A DNA stretch of 64,000 nucleotides. Source: an uncultured bacterium (GTDB taxonomy: Bacteria > Bacillota > Clostridia > Lachnospirales > Lachnospiraceae). Position 1 is the first letter of the stretch; each line of letters begins with the position of its first letter. The stretch is from positions 62,001 to 126,000 of the forward strand of contig CAMTMP010000007.1 of the NCBI GenBank assembly GCA_947073545.1, read 5' to 3'. Below are positions 1 through 9,635 of the stretch, in pieces. A program made the translations under genes and the position numbers. The notes under the pieces were generated by a model that was not told the origin of the DNA, searched no databases, and worked only from the letters and a program-made list of their open reading frames with translations.

Positions 1-17
1 CATTTCTATATTACACT

Positions 18-1211
18 TTAAAAATCATCCAGCAAAATGCACTTTCTCTTACTTTTTATCTCATGAATAAAATCCTCGTAACCCTTACGCGGAAATGCTA
101 GTATAATCAAGTCACAATCCGGAATCTCCATATACGGTTTAATGACTCGGATTCCTTTATATTCTTCAACTGACTGATCGATTCCTGCAACAATGTCAAC
201 CCCATTTTCCAGTAATAAATCGCAAAGCGGCTTTCCCCTTTTTCCTAACCCCCATACAATAATTTTCCTATAATTATTACCCGTAACATAATCTTTCACT
301 TTATATCTTTGTCTTTTCTCCGTCTCTTCCAGCATTTTTTCATGTATAAACAAATTGCTGCTTACTACTGCATTATATATCCGCAAAAGTTCTTTTTCAT
401 AATGCAATTTAATGATATTATGGTATTCATCCAGCACACTTTTTTCAGGCATATACTCCCATGTCATACTAAGCATCCAGAAAATGTCCCTGACATTTTT
501 ATATGTGTCTTCCGTAATCTGAAAACAGCCAATATTGATCAATTCATCCTTATCATTTAAAAATGTATACTTATCCGCACAGACAGTACCGAGTAAAATT
601 TTAGTAGCTACGCTTTTCTTTACCGCGATTATATCCGAAGTCCCTTCTAAAATACCCAAATAGTTCAGCGAAACATCATGCACCAGAACAACCGCATCTT
701 TTGATAAATACGGAAGTATAGCAAGAAAATCCAACAATTCCCCCGGCAGAACGTGAGCGCTGTCAATAAAAACTAAATCTATACCCTTTCCTATTCTCTC
801 TAACTGCCCTGCGATTGTCCTTCCTGTTAGTATGGATACCATCTTATCCCAACCGTACTTATCATTGAAATAACTGCAGATACAGCCAGATTCATATCTG
901 TCGTCATAATACAGCTTCCTCGATAAATCTACACCATATACTCTGCTGTCCAGTTCGAGCATTGAAACTGCCTTTGCAATTACGGCCGTAGTGCCTCCTT
1001 CTGCAATCCCTATTTCAACAATTTTTTTAGATTTACGCTCTCGAATAATTCCGCATATTAGCGCCTGATCAAAATCCCTTACCTGCCTTCTCTCTATGGT
1101 CCATTCTTTTGGCACCTCATTAAGAATCTCAAGCGGTTCATACCAACAATCTGCCCTCATAATTTGCATTCTCCCATTTCTATAGTGAAACACTTTATAA
1201 TAGTATTCCAC
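18..1211 (-). CDS. Class I SAM-dependent methyltransferase with C-terminal Rossmann domain
   Basis: 397 aa. Residues about 60-190 form a SAM-binding fold: motif I VEIGIAEGGTT, an acidic post-beta-2 loop (YGVDLSRK) and IDLVFIDSAH/VVLVHDV strands, as in the CmcI/macrocin-O-methyltransferase type. Residues about 315-397 add a second nucleotide-binding-like unit starting KIIVWGLGKRG, a module that recurs in several proteins of this cluster. A role in methylating a glycan or its precursor is inferred from context only. The start is a GTG overlapping the end of the asparagine synthase gene by 17 bp; a later ATG near 1160 is possible. It is the last gene before the window's left edge, and the operon probably continues. 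Confidence 0.75.
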   Translation of the reverse strand: MEYYYKVFHYRNGRMQIMRADCWYEPLEILNEVPKEWTIERRQVRDFDQALICGIIRERKSKKIVEIGIAEGGTTAVIAKAVSMLELDSRVYGVDLSRKLYYDDRYESGCICSYFNDKYGWDKMVSILTGRTIAGQLERIGKGIDLVFIDSAHVLPGELLDFLAILPYLSKDAVVLVHDVSLNYLGILEGTSDIIAVKKSVATKILLGTVCADKYTFLNDKDELINIGCFQITEDTYKNVRDIFWMLSMTWEYMPEKSVLDEYHNIIKLHYEKELLRIYNAVVSSNLFIHEKMLEETEKRQRYKVKDYVTGNNYRKIIVWGLGKRGKPLCDLLLENGVDIVAGIDQSVEEYKGIRVIKPYMEIPDCDLIILAFPRKGYEDFIHEIKSKRKCILLDDF

Positions 1212-2922
1212 ACATGTCTTTCCATTCCGACTTTAATAGTCTCTCAAAGCTTGTACAGTTTCCAACACCGATGTAATTATCAGGAACCGCAAACCCTTGT
1301 TTCTTTCTATATAAAATATCCTCTGGCAGTACATCTTCATATGCTTTTTTTAATATTGTTTTTAATTCGTTTCCATAAAAATACTCGTCCTGCGCCAAAG
1401 AAAACACGTACTCCACCAAATCTCTGTCCAAAAAGGGTACTCTCGCCTCCAACGATGTACGCATGGCCGTCCGGTCGGTTTTTGTCAAAACATCTCCCGG
1501 CAAGTAGGTCTTAAAATCCAAATACCGCATTCTTGTCATAAGAGGTAATTCTTTATGATAATATTTCCTCAAAAACCATTTGCTGTCATATTCTTCATCA
1601 ATATGAAGCTTTTTTCTCCATCCTTTATATGTTTCCTGCTCGAAAAACCCAAGGAAACGGCCATACGCAGACAAATCACCTTCCAGTTTTCTGATGGTAT
1701 TTCCTTTTAATACACTCCCCACAAAACGTGATTTTTTCAAAAAGTTTTCTAATTTTTCTCCACCGGCCAGCCTTTCTTTTCTTCCCTCAATAAACCAGCG
1801 ATATCGTTCATATCCCCCGAAAATTTCGTCTCCTCCATCCCCGGTCAAAACAACCTTAACTTTCTTTCTTGCCAGCTTAGATACAAGTAAGGTGGGATAA
1901 GCCGTCGTATCTCCAAACGGTTCGTCAAACAGATCCGCCAAGGTGCCCTTCAAATTCGAAATATCTTCTGCAGACAACACCTGCAATATATTCGGAATAC
2001 CGCATACTTCCGCTGCTTTTCGGGCAAAATCGCTCTCATCATATCTTCGATTTTCAAAACCAATGGAAAAACTGTTTACATCAGGGTGGATTTTGCTGCA
2101 TTCATAACTCACAGCACTCGAATCAACACCTCCGCTCAAAAAAACTCCCACCGGCACGTCCGCAATCATCTGTTTCTTTACCGATATGTGTACCAATTCT
2201 CTGATATCATCCAAGACTTCCCGTCTTTTCTTATTACCATGTGCTTTCGTATTAATTCTTAAGTTCCAGTATTTTGCTTTTTTTATGATCTTTTTTCTTT
2301 TCAGGTCATAATATAGAAATGTTGCAGGCTCCAGTTTATAGATATTTTGGTACAGACTTTTCGGTTCTGGTATATATTGATACGCCAAATAGTCGTATAT
2401 TGCCGTTTTATCAATAACAAAAGTACTATTTCCGTCGTTTGCGGCAACAAAAGCTTTTAATTCAGACGCGAATGCAAACTGCTGATTTCTATAAAGATAG
2501 TATAATGGTTTGATTCCATAGCGATCTCTGTATAGCTTGAGAAGTTGTTCTCTTTTGTCATAAATTACAATTGCAAACATCCCATCGATATAATCGATAA
2601 ATGTATCCCCATATTCTATGTACGCATATAATATGACCTCTGTATCAGAAGTCGTCGTAAAATGGTATTTTTGCTTCAGTTGATTTCTCAGGGTATCAAA
2701 TCCGTAGATCTCTCCATTAAACAAAAGCACAACATTTCCATCCGGAGACTCTAACGGCTGCATTGCCCGGTCCGATAAATCCATAATGGCCAATCTGGTA
2801 AAAGCAAGCGTACATTCCTCAAATTGGAGAACCTTTCTTCCGTCAGGCCCCCTATGTCTGATACGCTCTATCCCTTTCTGGTAATTCCACTCTTTGATGT
2901 TACCGCCCATGATTCCGCACAT
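1195..2922 (-). CDS. asnB: Asparagine synthase (glutamine-hydrolysing)
   Basis: 575 aa. Cys2 after the initiator Met (MCGIMGG) is the nucleophile of the N-terminal class II glutaminase; RHRGPDG and LFNGEIYG match the glutamine-binding strands. The ATP-pyrophosphatase loop SGGVDSSAV near residue 260 marks the synthetase domain. The family makes Asn from Asp and Gln; copies inside glycan clusters often amidate a carboxyl of a sugar acid or sugar-linked amino acid, which is my inference here. ATG follows AGGGG and overlaps the glycosyltransferase gene by 23 bp. Length is normal for the family. Confidence 0.9.
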   Translation of the reverse strand: MCGIMGGNIKEWNYQKGIERIRHRGPDGRKVLQFEECTLAFTRLAIMDLSDRAMQPLESPDGNVVLLFNGEIYGFDTLRNQLKQKYHFTTTSDTEVILYAYIEYGDTFIDYIDGMFAIVIYDKREQLLKLYRDRYGIKPLYYLYRNQQFAFASELKAFVAANDGNSTFVIDKTAIYDYLAYQYIPEPKSLYQNIYKLEPATFLYYDLKRKKIIKKAKYWNLRINTKAHGNKKRREVLDDIRELVHISVKKQMIADVPVGVFLSGGVDSSAVSYECSKIHPDVNSFSIGFENRRYDESDFARKAAEVCGIPNILQVLSAEDISNLKGTLADLFDEPFGDTTAYPTLLVSKLARKKVKVVLTGDGGDEIFGGYERYRWFIEGRKERLAGGEKLENFLKKSRFVGSVLKGNTIRKLEGDLSAYGRFLGFFEQETYKGWRKKLHIDEEYDSKWFLRKYYHKELPLMTRMRYLDFKTYLPGDVLTKTDRTAMRTSLEARVPFLDRDLVEYVFSLAQDEYFYGNELKTILKKAYEDVLPEDILYRKKQGFAVPDNYIGVGNCTSFERLLKSEWKDMCGILL

Positions 2923-4096
2923 ATGATTCCCCTATCGTCTTATCCCACATTTTCCCCACGCGCTCTATCGTAAAAAATGCCGCCCTTTTTTTGCCGCTCT
3001 TCACATATTTGTCGAGAACAAGGCGGTTTCTCATAGTCTTTACAATTTCCTCTGCTATTACCTCTTTTTTTCGCTCGTCCTCAAAAACAGGAGATGCTTC
3101 ATCAATAAACGGAACCAGTACTCCGTATTTTGCATATTCCACTTCCTCTAATTTTGTCATCTTTGTGTGCGGCGCCAGAATTTCCCTTGATGCGCCCGGA
3201 GAATCCATACAGACAACAGGCACCCCCATGGACATGGCTTCTATGGTTGCATTTCCAAATCCTTCTACTTTTGACAAGAGCATAAATAATTTACTGTGCA
3301 TTAAATAATATCTTGTATGACTGATATGCCCGGTAAAGATAACAGCATTTCCACCATGTACTTTCTGCAATTTCCTTTTTAGAGAAATGGCATATTCGTC
3401 CGTATCCACTCCTACAAGAAGTAATTTCGCATCAGGAATCTGTTTCTTTATCCTGAAGAAAATATCAACCAATAATTCCTGCTGTTTTATCTCGGATATT
3501 CTGGCCAGACATACAATCGCATTGTCCCCATATACCCATTCATCATCATTCCTTTGACTTGACGCTGTTTCAACTGAATTGGGAATTATTTTTATTTTAT
3601 TCCTTTTGATTCCATAATTTTCGACCATATCACGCGCACCGTAATGCGAAATTGTTACCACGCAGTCGGCCCTGTTATATAAAAATCCAATTAGTCCGGG
3701 CATATAAAGTTTCGAGGTATAATTTCGCGGTGAAAGCACTGTACATACTCTGACAATCACACGCTCTGTCGTCTTCGAGAGGACATTGAGCAAATTGTAA
3801 AGCTCCATAAAACTTATAGCCGCATCTATTTTGTATCTCTTTTTCAACGTTCTGATTTCCAGTGCCCTTTTCCCAAGGCTTCGGACAAGGCCAGACCAGC
3901 TTTGATAGTCACTGTAATAACTGCCTCTGCACTTTAAATGAACCACTTTACCGGAGAAATCATATTCCGCAGATTTTTGCTGTTCCGTAAAAATATAAAG
4001 GTTATGCCCCTTGTTCGAAAAATATTTACTTATTTCTGCAGCAACCCGTTCTGCTCCTCCGTTTGATAACGACGGAATTAAAATGGCTATATTCAT
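2900..4096 (-). CDS. Glycosyltransferase family 4 (GT-B fold)
   Basis: 398 aa. The N-terminus MNIAILIPSLSNGGAERVA is the classic acceptor-domain glycine-rich start of GT4 enzymes. The C-terminal donor domain contains the EX7E region (SKVEGFGNATIEAMSMGVPVV), which binds the nucleotide-sugar phosphates. Expected to add one sugar to a lipid-linked repeat at the cytoplasmic membrane face. Donor and acceptor cannot be read from sequence. Lies between the WcbI-like gene and asnB in the same transcription unit. Confidence 0.9.
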   Translation of the reverse strand: MNIAILIPSLSNGGAERVAAEISKYFSNKGHNLYIFTEQQKSAEYDFSGKVVHLKCRGSYYSDYQSWSGLVRSLGKRALEIRTLKKRYKIDAAISFMELYNLLNVLSKTTERVIVRVCTVLSPRNYTSKLYMPGLIGFLYNRADCVVTISHYGARDMVENYGIKRNKIKIIPNSVETASSQRNDDEWVYGDNAIVCLARISEIKQQELLVDIFFRIKKQIPDAKLLLVGVDTDEYAISLKRKLQKVHGGNAVIFTGHISHTRYYLMHSKLFMLLSKVEGFGNATIEAMSMGVPVVCMDSPGASREILAPHTKMTKLEEVEYAKYGVLVPFIDEASPVFEDERKKEVIAEEIVKTMRNRLVLDKYVKSGKKRAAFFTIERVGKMWDKTIGESYVRNHGR

Positions 4097-4120
4097 CTAT
4101 TGCACACTCCCGTATAGTCC

Positions 4121-5371
4121 TTACAATCCACTGTTATCTACATAGCACAGTTGAAGTAATGCTCTCGCTTTCATATAATATTCAATCTGCATTTCCAATC
4201 CTTCACGAAATGTCACCGATTTTGTATCATCCGCCAGTTGAAATCTATATTTTGTCTGTTCATCGACAAACTTCAAATTCAGCGCATCTGCAGTGCTGGG
4301 ATAAATGAGAGATTCTGTGGCAGGCAAAATACCAACCTCTTTCACAAGGTCTTCAAAAGTAATGTCTTTTAACGTTTCAAGACATTCCGTTTCACCCAAA
4401 TACTGCAATATTCTCTCTATATACTCCTGTAATAGCAAATCTGAAAAATGACCTCTGTCACAGAATAATTTTTTATACTGATAATTTTCTTCTATAAAAT
4501 CCGTAATTTTGACCTCAGATATTCTATCCCAAAAATAAGCTCTCTCTAATGTTTCCTGATGATGATAAAGTACTTTTTCTTTATCAAAGAATTTTTTATC
4601 GCTGAAAGACTCAATGATCTCTCTTTTGGCCTTTCCCTTTTCGATCCACTCCTCTAAAATATAATCTCTTTCACAGTATGCTTTTAAATTTCTTCCAAAC
4701 GGAGAAATATACCATTTGGCAACATCCCGTTCTCTTCCCGTATCCTGTGGCCAGTAGCTTCCAAATAGCGGCAGGGAAACGCTGATGTCTTCGCATTGAC
4801 CCGATGCCTTCTCTTTTAAATTCTTATAATCTGCTATCAATCTCGCCGAAACCGTTGTCGGCCTGAGCATAATATCCGCATATTTCAACATTTCCATGCA
4901 TTGTCTGACTTTGTGGAAATTATATGCATTTTCACTGGCGCAAACATTAGGCTGATCAAAATGTACCACTGCATATTTTTCCCGGAATGCAGGAATCGTC
5001 CCCAACGTTTTGGTAATTTGGTAAATTTTGCAGCGGCCAATAGAAACCAATAATCGTTTTCCCAAATATTCTTTCTCATATCTTGCTTCGAAAAAAGCGG
5101 AAGTAATATAGTTTTGGCCAAAAGTCCAACCATTCAAAAACAGCTTTCGTTCAATTTCTTCATAATATGCGCTGCAAATAATAATAAAGTCATCCGCTTT
5201 ATCTAAATCCGCAAAATGTACTGCGTTTAAATCTTCTATGGGCTTTATCACTTCTTCACTACTTGTACATGTATTCAGCAAAAAACTGTCTTTATATTTT
5301 TGGTAAAATGCATTTCCTGTGTTTCCTGTTCCCCATATAACCAGTCTTTTATGTGAGTATTCGGTTTCCAT
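4121..5371 (-). CDS. WcbI-like polysaccharide biosynthesis protein with N-terminal Rossmann module
   Basis: 416 aa. Residues 8-90 resemble the PglD-type nucleotide-binding module (RLVIWGTGNTGNAFY). From about residue 105 the strand LLVSIGRCKIYQI and the C-terminal RGHFSDLLLQEYIERIL recall WcbI-type putative acetyltransferase/SGNH-like proteins of capsule clusters. I assign only family resemblance; the reaction is unknown. A good GAGGAAAG precedes the ATG. It sits directly after the acyl carrier protein gene (14 bp gap), so an acyl transfer step using that carrier is an attractive but unproven link. Confidence 0.55.
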   Translation of the reverse strand: METEYSHKRLVIWGTGNTGNAFYQKYKDSFLLNTCTSSEEVIKPIEDLNAVHFADLDKADDFIIICSAYYEEIERKLFLNGWTFGQNYITSAFFEARYEKEYLGKRLLVSIGRCKIYQITKTLGTIPAFREKYAVVHFDQPNVCASENAYNFHKVRQCMEMLKYADIMLRPTTVSARLIADYKNLKEKASGQCEDISVSLPLFGSYWPQDTGRERDVAKWYISPFGRNLKAYCERDYILEEWIEKGKAKREIIESFSDKKFFDKEKVLYHHQETLERAYFWDRISEVKITDFIEENYQYKKLFCDRGHFSDLLLQEYIERILQYLGETECLETLKDITFEDLVKEVGILPATESLIYPSTADALNLKFVDEQTKYRFQLADDTKSVTFREGLEMQIEYYMKARALLQLCYVDNSGL

Positions 5372-5385
5372 CTTTCCTCAGTCTC

Positions 5386-5622
5386 CTATACCTGCAATTT
5401 ATCTTCTATCATATGTATAAAACCGCCCATTTTCTTTTCACGCACAATTTCCTGTATGGTAAATTGAATTTTAAATGTTTTTTCTATTCTCAATATCAAA
5501 TCAATATACATGATAGAATCCCATCCTCCAATATCCCCTACTGTCATTTCATCACTTATCTCTATGGTTTCATCCCCCACAATACGTCGGAATATTTCCT
5601 GTAATTTATCTCTTACGTTCAA
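5386..5622 (-). CDS. Acyl carrier protein, TTG start coupled to upstream permease
   Basis: 78 aa when begun at TTG 5622. The phosphopantetheine attachment serine lies in DIGGWDSIMYIDLI, the normal (D/G)-D-S context, and helix spacing fits a discrete carrier protein. The TTG overlaps the permease stop (attga), and AAGGAGG lies 10 nt upstream, so translational coupling is likely. A longer reading frame runs further upstream but inside the permease gene in another frame. Together with the AMP-forming ligase at 7376-8866 it suggests loading of an imported or local acid onto a carrier for glycan acylation. This is not the fatty-acid-synthesis ACP by context. Confidence 0.85.
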   Translation of the reverse strand: MNVRDKLQEIFRRIVGDETIEISDEMTVGDIGGWDSIMYIDLILRIEKTFKIQFTIQEIVREKKMGGFIHMIEDKLQV

Positions 5623-6410
5623 TTCTCTTCTGCCTCCTTCCATTTTTCCGTTATTCTCTCCAATGGTGAAAATAATACTTTTTCCATCAACGTCATCATG
5701 ATTCCCAAGACGATGATAATAATAAAAGTAATCTCTGTCTGCGCCGTGCTCCTCCCCAGATTCAGTACATAGCCCAAACCGCCTGGTACGCCAACCATTT
5801 CTGCCGCAAGAACAACACGCCATGAATATCCAAGCCCCAATTTCATTCCTGTAATGACATAGGGAACAATACTTGGTATGATCAGCAAAGTAGTTTTTTG
5901 AAGCAAATTTGCCTTGAGCGTTAAAAACAAGTCTTTCAAAGCAGGATCTATCTCCTCAACTCCTTGCATCGTGTTAATACATATCGGCGTAATAGCGCTC
6001 ATTGCAATTATGAAGACCGCAGCATCGTTTCCCAGTCCAAACCAGATAATTGCCAGCGGAATCCAAGCCACTCCCGGAATCGGAGCAATAATTTTAAATA
6101 GTGGATAGACTAACTTTTTAACGCTCCTTTTATACCCCATTAAAATCCCGACTGGAATACCGACTCCCGCTCCAATTGCGAAACCGGCAATAACCCGTAC
6201 AAAACTTACCAGAATATTTTCTAATAAATATCCTGACGCTGTAATGTCCGCCATCTTTCCGGCAACTTGAAAAGGGGAAGGAAGCACCATTTTAATCATG
6301 TTGTCATCATATTTTCCGAACATTCCCGTTGCCGATAATAATTGCCAGAAAATTACTAACAACACTATGGATGAATAATCCTGCAGCGCCCTTATTATCT
6401 TAGTTTTCAC
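5619..6410 (-). CDS. ABC transporter permease, NitT/TauT (SsuC-like) family
   Basis: 263 aa with about six hydrophobic segments and the cytoplasmic EAA-type loop (LFLTLKANLLQKTTLLIIPS) that contacts the ATPase. SsuC/TauC-type permeases import sulfonates, nitrate, pyrimidine precursors or aromatic acids. It works with the ATPase at 8859-9635 and the lipoprotein at 6400-7389. An AMP-forming ligase lies between the transporter genes and an ACP follows, so the cargo may be a carboxylic acid, by inference. Stop codon overlaps the TTG of the ACP gene. Confidence 0.88.
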   Translation of the reverse strand: MKTKIIRALQDYSSIVLLVIFWQLLSATGMFGKYDDNMIKMVLPSPFQVAGKMADITASGYLLENILVSFVRVIAGFAIGAGVGIPVGILMGYKRSVKKLVYPLFKIIAPIPGVAWIPLAIIWFGLGNDAAVFIIAMSAITPICINTMQGVEEIDPALKDLFLTLKANLLQKTTLLIIPSIVPYVITGMKLGLGYSWRVVLAAEMVGVPGGLGYVLNLGRSTAQTEITFIIIIVLGIMMTLMEKVLFSPLERITEKWKEAEEN

Positions 6411-7389
6411 GCCGGATACCTTCCTCTATTCTTTGATCAAACAGCTTCTCTTTTTCCGGTATTTTCTCAATATATCCCAGTTCTTTTGATTTCTCCATGA
6501 ACTGCATAACCGCCTCTTGATCCAACTCATTCGATACCATTGAGCGTTTCATTGCGTTTGCAACAATATTTTCGTCAATGTCTAAAATCGATGCAATCGT
6601 CCCATATGCAGATGCATCCGTATTGATATAATCAATTGCTTTATTAACCGAGTTTGTTACGGACTGTACCAATTTAAAATGATTATCAATAAATGCCCCG
6701 TTAACTGCCAACACGTTTACCGGATATGCATAATCGGAATTATATTTTTCCTGCCATTCAGATGCACAATCATATACCACCGAGACATTGTCATAGGACG
6801 CTTCCGCCACCGATGCAAAAGGTTCCCAAGTCATAATTGCATCAACCTGATTCAGCATCATGGCATTTGCCATATCTGCCGGAGCAATTCCCGTTATCGC
6901 CGTAATACTGTCCTCCGCAATTCCCGCATCGGGCAAAATAAAACCCTTAAGTAAAACATCCGTAACCGTTCCCGGCGAAGGAACTGTCAATGATTTTCCT
7001 TTCAAATCCGATACGCTCTGAATACCCGTGTCATTTCTGGTCAATATGACATGACCGCCATTGTTCACACCTTCTAAAATCCTCACATCCAGCCCTTTCG
7101 CATTCCACACAGCAACAGGCATTGCTCCCACCACACACATATCCAATTCACCAGCCGCCATAGCTTCCATAATTGCAGTGCCGTCCGAGAAATCCAACAC
7201 CTCTACTTTGACATTTAAATCATCAAAATATCCCATTTCTTCCGCTACATAGACAGCGCTTGCCCCTATCGCCCTGTTGGTTCCGATTTTTATGCTTTCA
7301 GGGTTTTCTTCCTTACTTCCTTTTCCGCAAGCAAACAAAAAACAAAGCATCAGCAAAGTAATCAGCAATCCACACCTATTCTTCATCAT
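6400..7389 (-). CDS. ABC substrate-binding lipoprotein, SsuA/NMT1 family
   Basis: About 329 aa from the tandem ATGATG at 7389/7386, preceded by AAGGAG; the longer frame start is less likely. The signal peptide ends in a lipobox (MLCFLFACGKG), so the mature protein is a lipid-anchored receptor. The pattern KIGTNRAIGASAVYVAEEMGYFDDL is typical of NMT1/SsuA-like binding proteins. Overlaps the ligase gene end by about 14 bp and the permease gene by 11 bp, indicating a tight operon. Confidence 0.88.
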   Translation of the reverse strand: MMKNRCGLLITLLMLCFLFACGKGSKEENPESIKIGTNRAIGASAVYVAEEMGYFDDLNVKVEVLDFSDGTAIMEAMAAGELDMCVVGAMPVAVWNAKGLDVRILEGVNNGGHVILTRNDTGIQSVSDLKGKSLTVPSPGTVTDVLLKGFILPDAGIAEDSITAITGIAPADMANAMMLNQVDAIMTWEPFASVAEASYDNVSVVYDCASEWQEKYNSDYAYPVNVLAVNGAFIDNHFKLVQSVTNSVNKAIDYINTDASAYGTIASILDIDENIVANAMKRSMVSNELDQEAVMQFMEKSKELGYIEKIPEKEKLFDQRIEEGIRREN

Positions 7390-8866
7390 ATTTCTCCTTA
7401 TACAGTTCAACTAACTTTTTTCTCTGCACTTTCCCGTTATCTCCCAATGGAAATTGATCGAGAAATATTATTTCTTTTGGTACTTTAATATCCATGAGTT
7501 TATTGCGGCAATACTTTTTTATCTCAGCTACCGATAATTTTGTCCCTTCACGTAATTTTATGAAGGATACAACCTGTTCCCCATAAAGTTGATGTGTGAT
7601 TCCTACCGTCCCGGCAATCTCCACTCCATCTATTTCATATATGACTTCATCTATTTCCTTCGGCGAAAATTTTTCTCCCATTCGGTTAATCAGTTCCTTT
7701 TTTCTCCCTGTAAGAAATAAGTATCCGTCTTCATCCAAATAACCAATATCACCCGTTTTCATCCATTTATCATGAAACGTCTCCTGATTCACCGATGGCT
7801 TATTCAGATAACCCGCCGTTATATTGTCTCCTCTTACTGCCACCTCTCCCTCTTCCATGATCGGCATATCATTCCATTGTTCGTCTACAATTTTGATTTT
7901 ATTGCCAAATGCCAATCCAACAGAACCGGCCTTCCTTTGCTGCGGCGGCAAAGGATTGGACGTTAACTGGCTTCCTCCTTCCGTCATTCCATAGGATTCG
8001 ATAACCGGTATTTTATATTTCTCCTCAAACTTCTTTATTACGCTGACGGACAGCGGTGATGACGCGGAACGAGCAAATCTTAACGTAGTCTCCCCCACTG
8101 TCTCCTCCTGCTCAAGCAGCAGATATGAGTAAAAGACCGGCACCCCGCTAAACCAAGTGATTTGATATGTCTTTACCTGTTTCCAGAATTTTTCTGCATC
8201 AAAACCGCTTGTGACAAACAATTCATGCCCCGCAAGCAAAGGCGTCAGCATCGTAATAACAAGTCCGTTAATGTGATACCACGGCAATACACACAGAACC
8301 TTATCCTTCCTCTCCAGTCTATGCGCCTCTGTAATATACCTCATTTCCGATATCAAATTTTTATGTGTCAACTGCACTCCTTTTGGTTCGCCCGTAGTCC
8401 CGGACGTATACAATATCAGTGCCGTATCCTCTACGCATTCCACTTTTTTATGGTGCATATCACCGTGATTCAGTTCTAACATAGTTACTTCCTGAATCAC
8501 TCTATGTTCACAAACACTAATATCGGAAATTACTGAAATATCCGCTTCTTTTTTTATAATATAATGTAAATTGGCATCGTTGATTATGTATCTTAGTTTT
8601 TTGTTTTCAATTGCCGGGTTCATGGGAACAGGAATCGCATTTAAGAACAATATCCCATAAAAGCAAAGCATAAATTCCAGACAGTTCCCCATAAACAATC
8701 CTACGGCCTGTCCCTCTCCAACTCCCCTGTTTTTTAACAAATCTGCATACTCGCACGCCTTCTTCTCCAGTTCACAGTATGTTAATGTTTCCAAAGAATC
8801 GATATCTGTAGCGAATAACTCATCTCCATATAGCACCGCCTGCTTTTTTACCAGTTCTTTAATCAT
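7376..8866 (-). CDS. AMP-forming acyl-CoA/acyl-ACP ligase (ANL superfamily)
   Basis: About 496 aa from ATG 8866, which overlaps the ATPase stop (ATGATTAA); ATG 8878 is an alternative. P-loop LILYTSGTTGEPKGV, the YGMTEGG motif and the C-terminal hinge YLFLTGRKKELINRMGEKFSP are all present, with Lys near the C-terminus in DNGKVQRKKL, so an active adenylate-forming enzyme is expected. It would activate a carboxylic acid as its adenylate and pass it to CoA or, given the ACP gene 1.8 kb downstream, to that carrier. Being flanked by importer genes suggests that the imported solute is the substrate. Confidence 0.88.
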   Translation of the reverse strand: MIKELVKKQAVLYGDELFATDIDSLETLTYCELEKKACEYADLLKNRGVGEGQAVGLFMGNCLEFMLCFYGILFLNAIPVPMNPAIENKKLRYIINDANLHYIIKKEADISVISDISVCEHRVIQEVTMLELNHGDMHHKKVECVEDTALILYTSGTTGEPKGVQLTHKNLISEMRYITEAHRLERKDKVLCVLPWYHINGLVITMLTPLLAGHELFVTSGFDAEKFWKQVKTYQITWFSGVPVFYSYLLLEQEETVGETTLRFARSASSPLSVSVIKKFEEKYKIPVIESYGMTEGGSQLTSNPLPPQQRKAGSVGLAFGNKIKIVDEQWNDMPIMEEGEVAVRGDNITAGYLNKPSVNQETFHDKWMKTGDIGYLDEDGYLFLTGRKKELINRMGEKFSPKEIDEVIYEIDGVEIAGTVGITHQLYGEQVVSFIKLREGTKLSVAEIKKYCRNKLMDIKVPKEIIFLDQFPLGDNGKVQRKKLVELYKEKYDEE

Positions 8867-9635
8867 CTGTTCCACCATCCTTGTTATCAATAATGCCTGT
8901 AAGAAAATCCCTTATTTCTATAAATTCATGGCTGCTTCTTGACCAGTCATCTGTTTTAGGAATGTCAAGCACCTTCAAAATCCTGGAAGGCTCGTTTTTA
9001 TCTCTGGATAAAATCAGAATCCGATCAGACAAATATATTGCCTCCTCAATATCATGCGTCACCATACAAATAGAAAAGCAATTCTTTTTCTGCATTTCCC
9101 GCAGGTCATCCAATATCCCATATTTTGTCGTTATATCTAAAGCGCCAAACGGTTCATCCATCAATATTAATCTGGAATCCATAACAAGGCTTCTGGCTAT
9201 GGAAACTCTCTTTTTCATCCCGCCGGACAACTGATACGGATAAAATTTTTCAAATCCGTCTAATCCGACTTTATGAAGCATTTCCTTCGTTTTTTGTTTC
9301 CTTATTGCCTTCGCCTCTCCCTGTATGAGCAGCCCTATCTCCACATTGTGTTCAACATTAAACCACGGCAGCAAAGCATCCTCCTGAAATACCATCCCTT
9401 TCGTTATATTCTTATCTTTGATTTCTCCTTCATCGGTTTTTAACAGACCTGCCATAATTTTTAGCAAGGTCGTCTTTCCACACCCGGAAGGGCCTAATAT
9501 CGATAAGATTTCATTCTCATTTATATCAAATGAGATATCTTCCAGAACGTCTATTTGAGATTGTATTTCGTCATTGTTTTCAAATTTTTTATTAACCCCA
9601 CTGATCCGAAGCATGTAGTTACTTTTAGATTCCAT
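8859..9635 (-). CDS. ABC transporter ATP-binding protein, SsuB/TauB family
   Basis: 258 aa. Walker A GPSGCGKTT, Q-loop VFQEDALLPWF, signature LSGGMKKRVSIARSL and Walker B RLILMDEPFGALD followed by the His switch (VTHD). The signature has GMKKR rather than GMRQR, a minor variant. Powers the SsuC-like permease downstream. Overlaps the GT-B-like gene upstream by 11 bp, so the transporter is embedded in, not appended to, the glycan operon. Confidence 0.9.
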   Translation of the reverse strand: MESKSNYMLRISGVNKKFENNDEIQSQIDVLEDISFDINENEILSILGPSGCGKTTLLKIMAGLLKTDEGEIKDKNITKGMVFQEDALLPWFNVEHNVEIGLLIQGEAKAIRKQKTKEMLHKVGLDGFEKFYPYQLSGGMKKRVSIARSLVMDSRLILMDEPFGALDITTKYGILDDLREMQKKNCFSICMVTHDIEEAIYLSDRILILSRDKNEPSRILKVLDIPKTDDWSRSSHEFIEIRDFLTGIIDNKDGGTDD

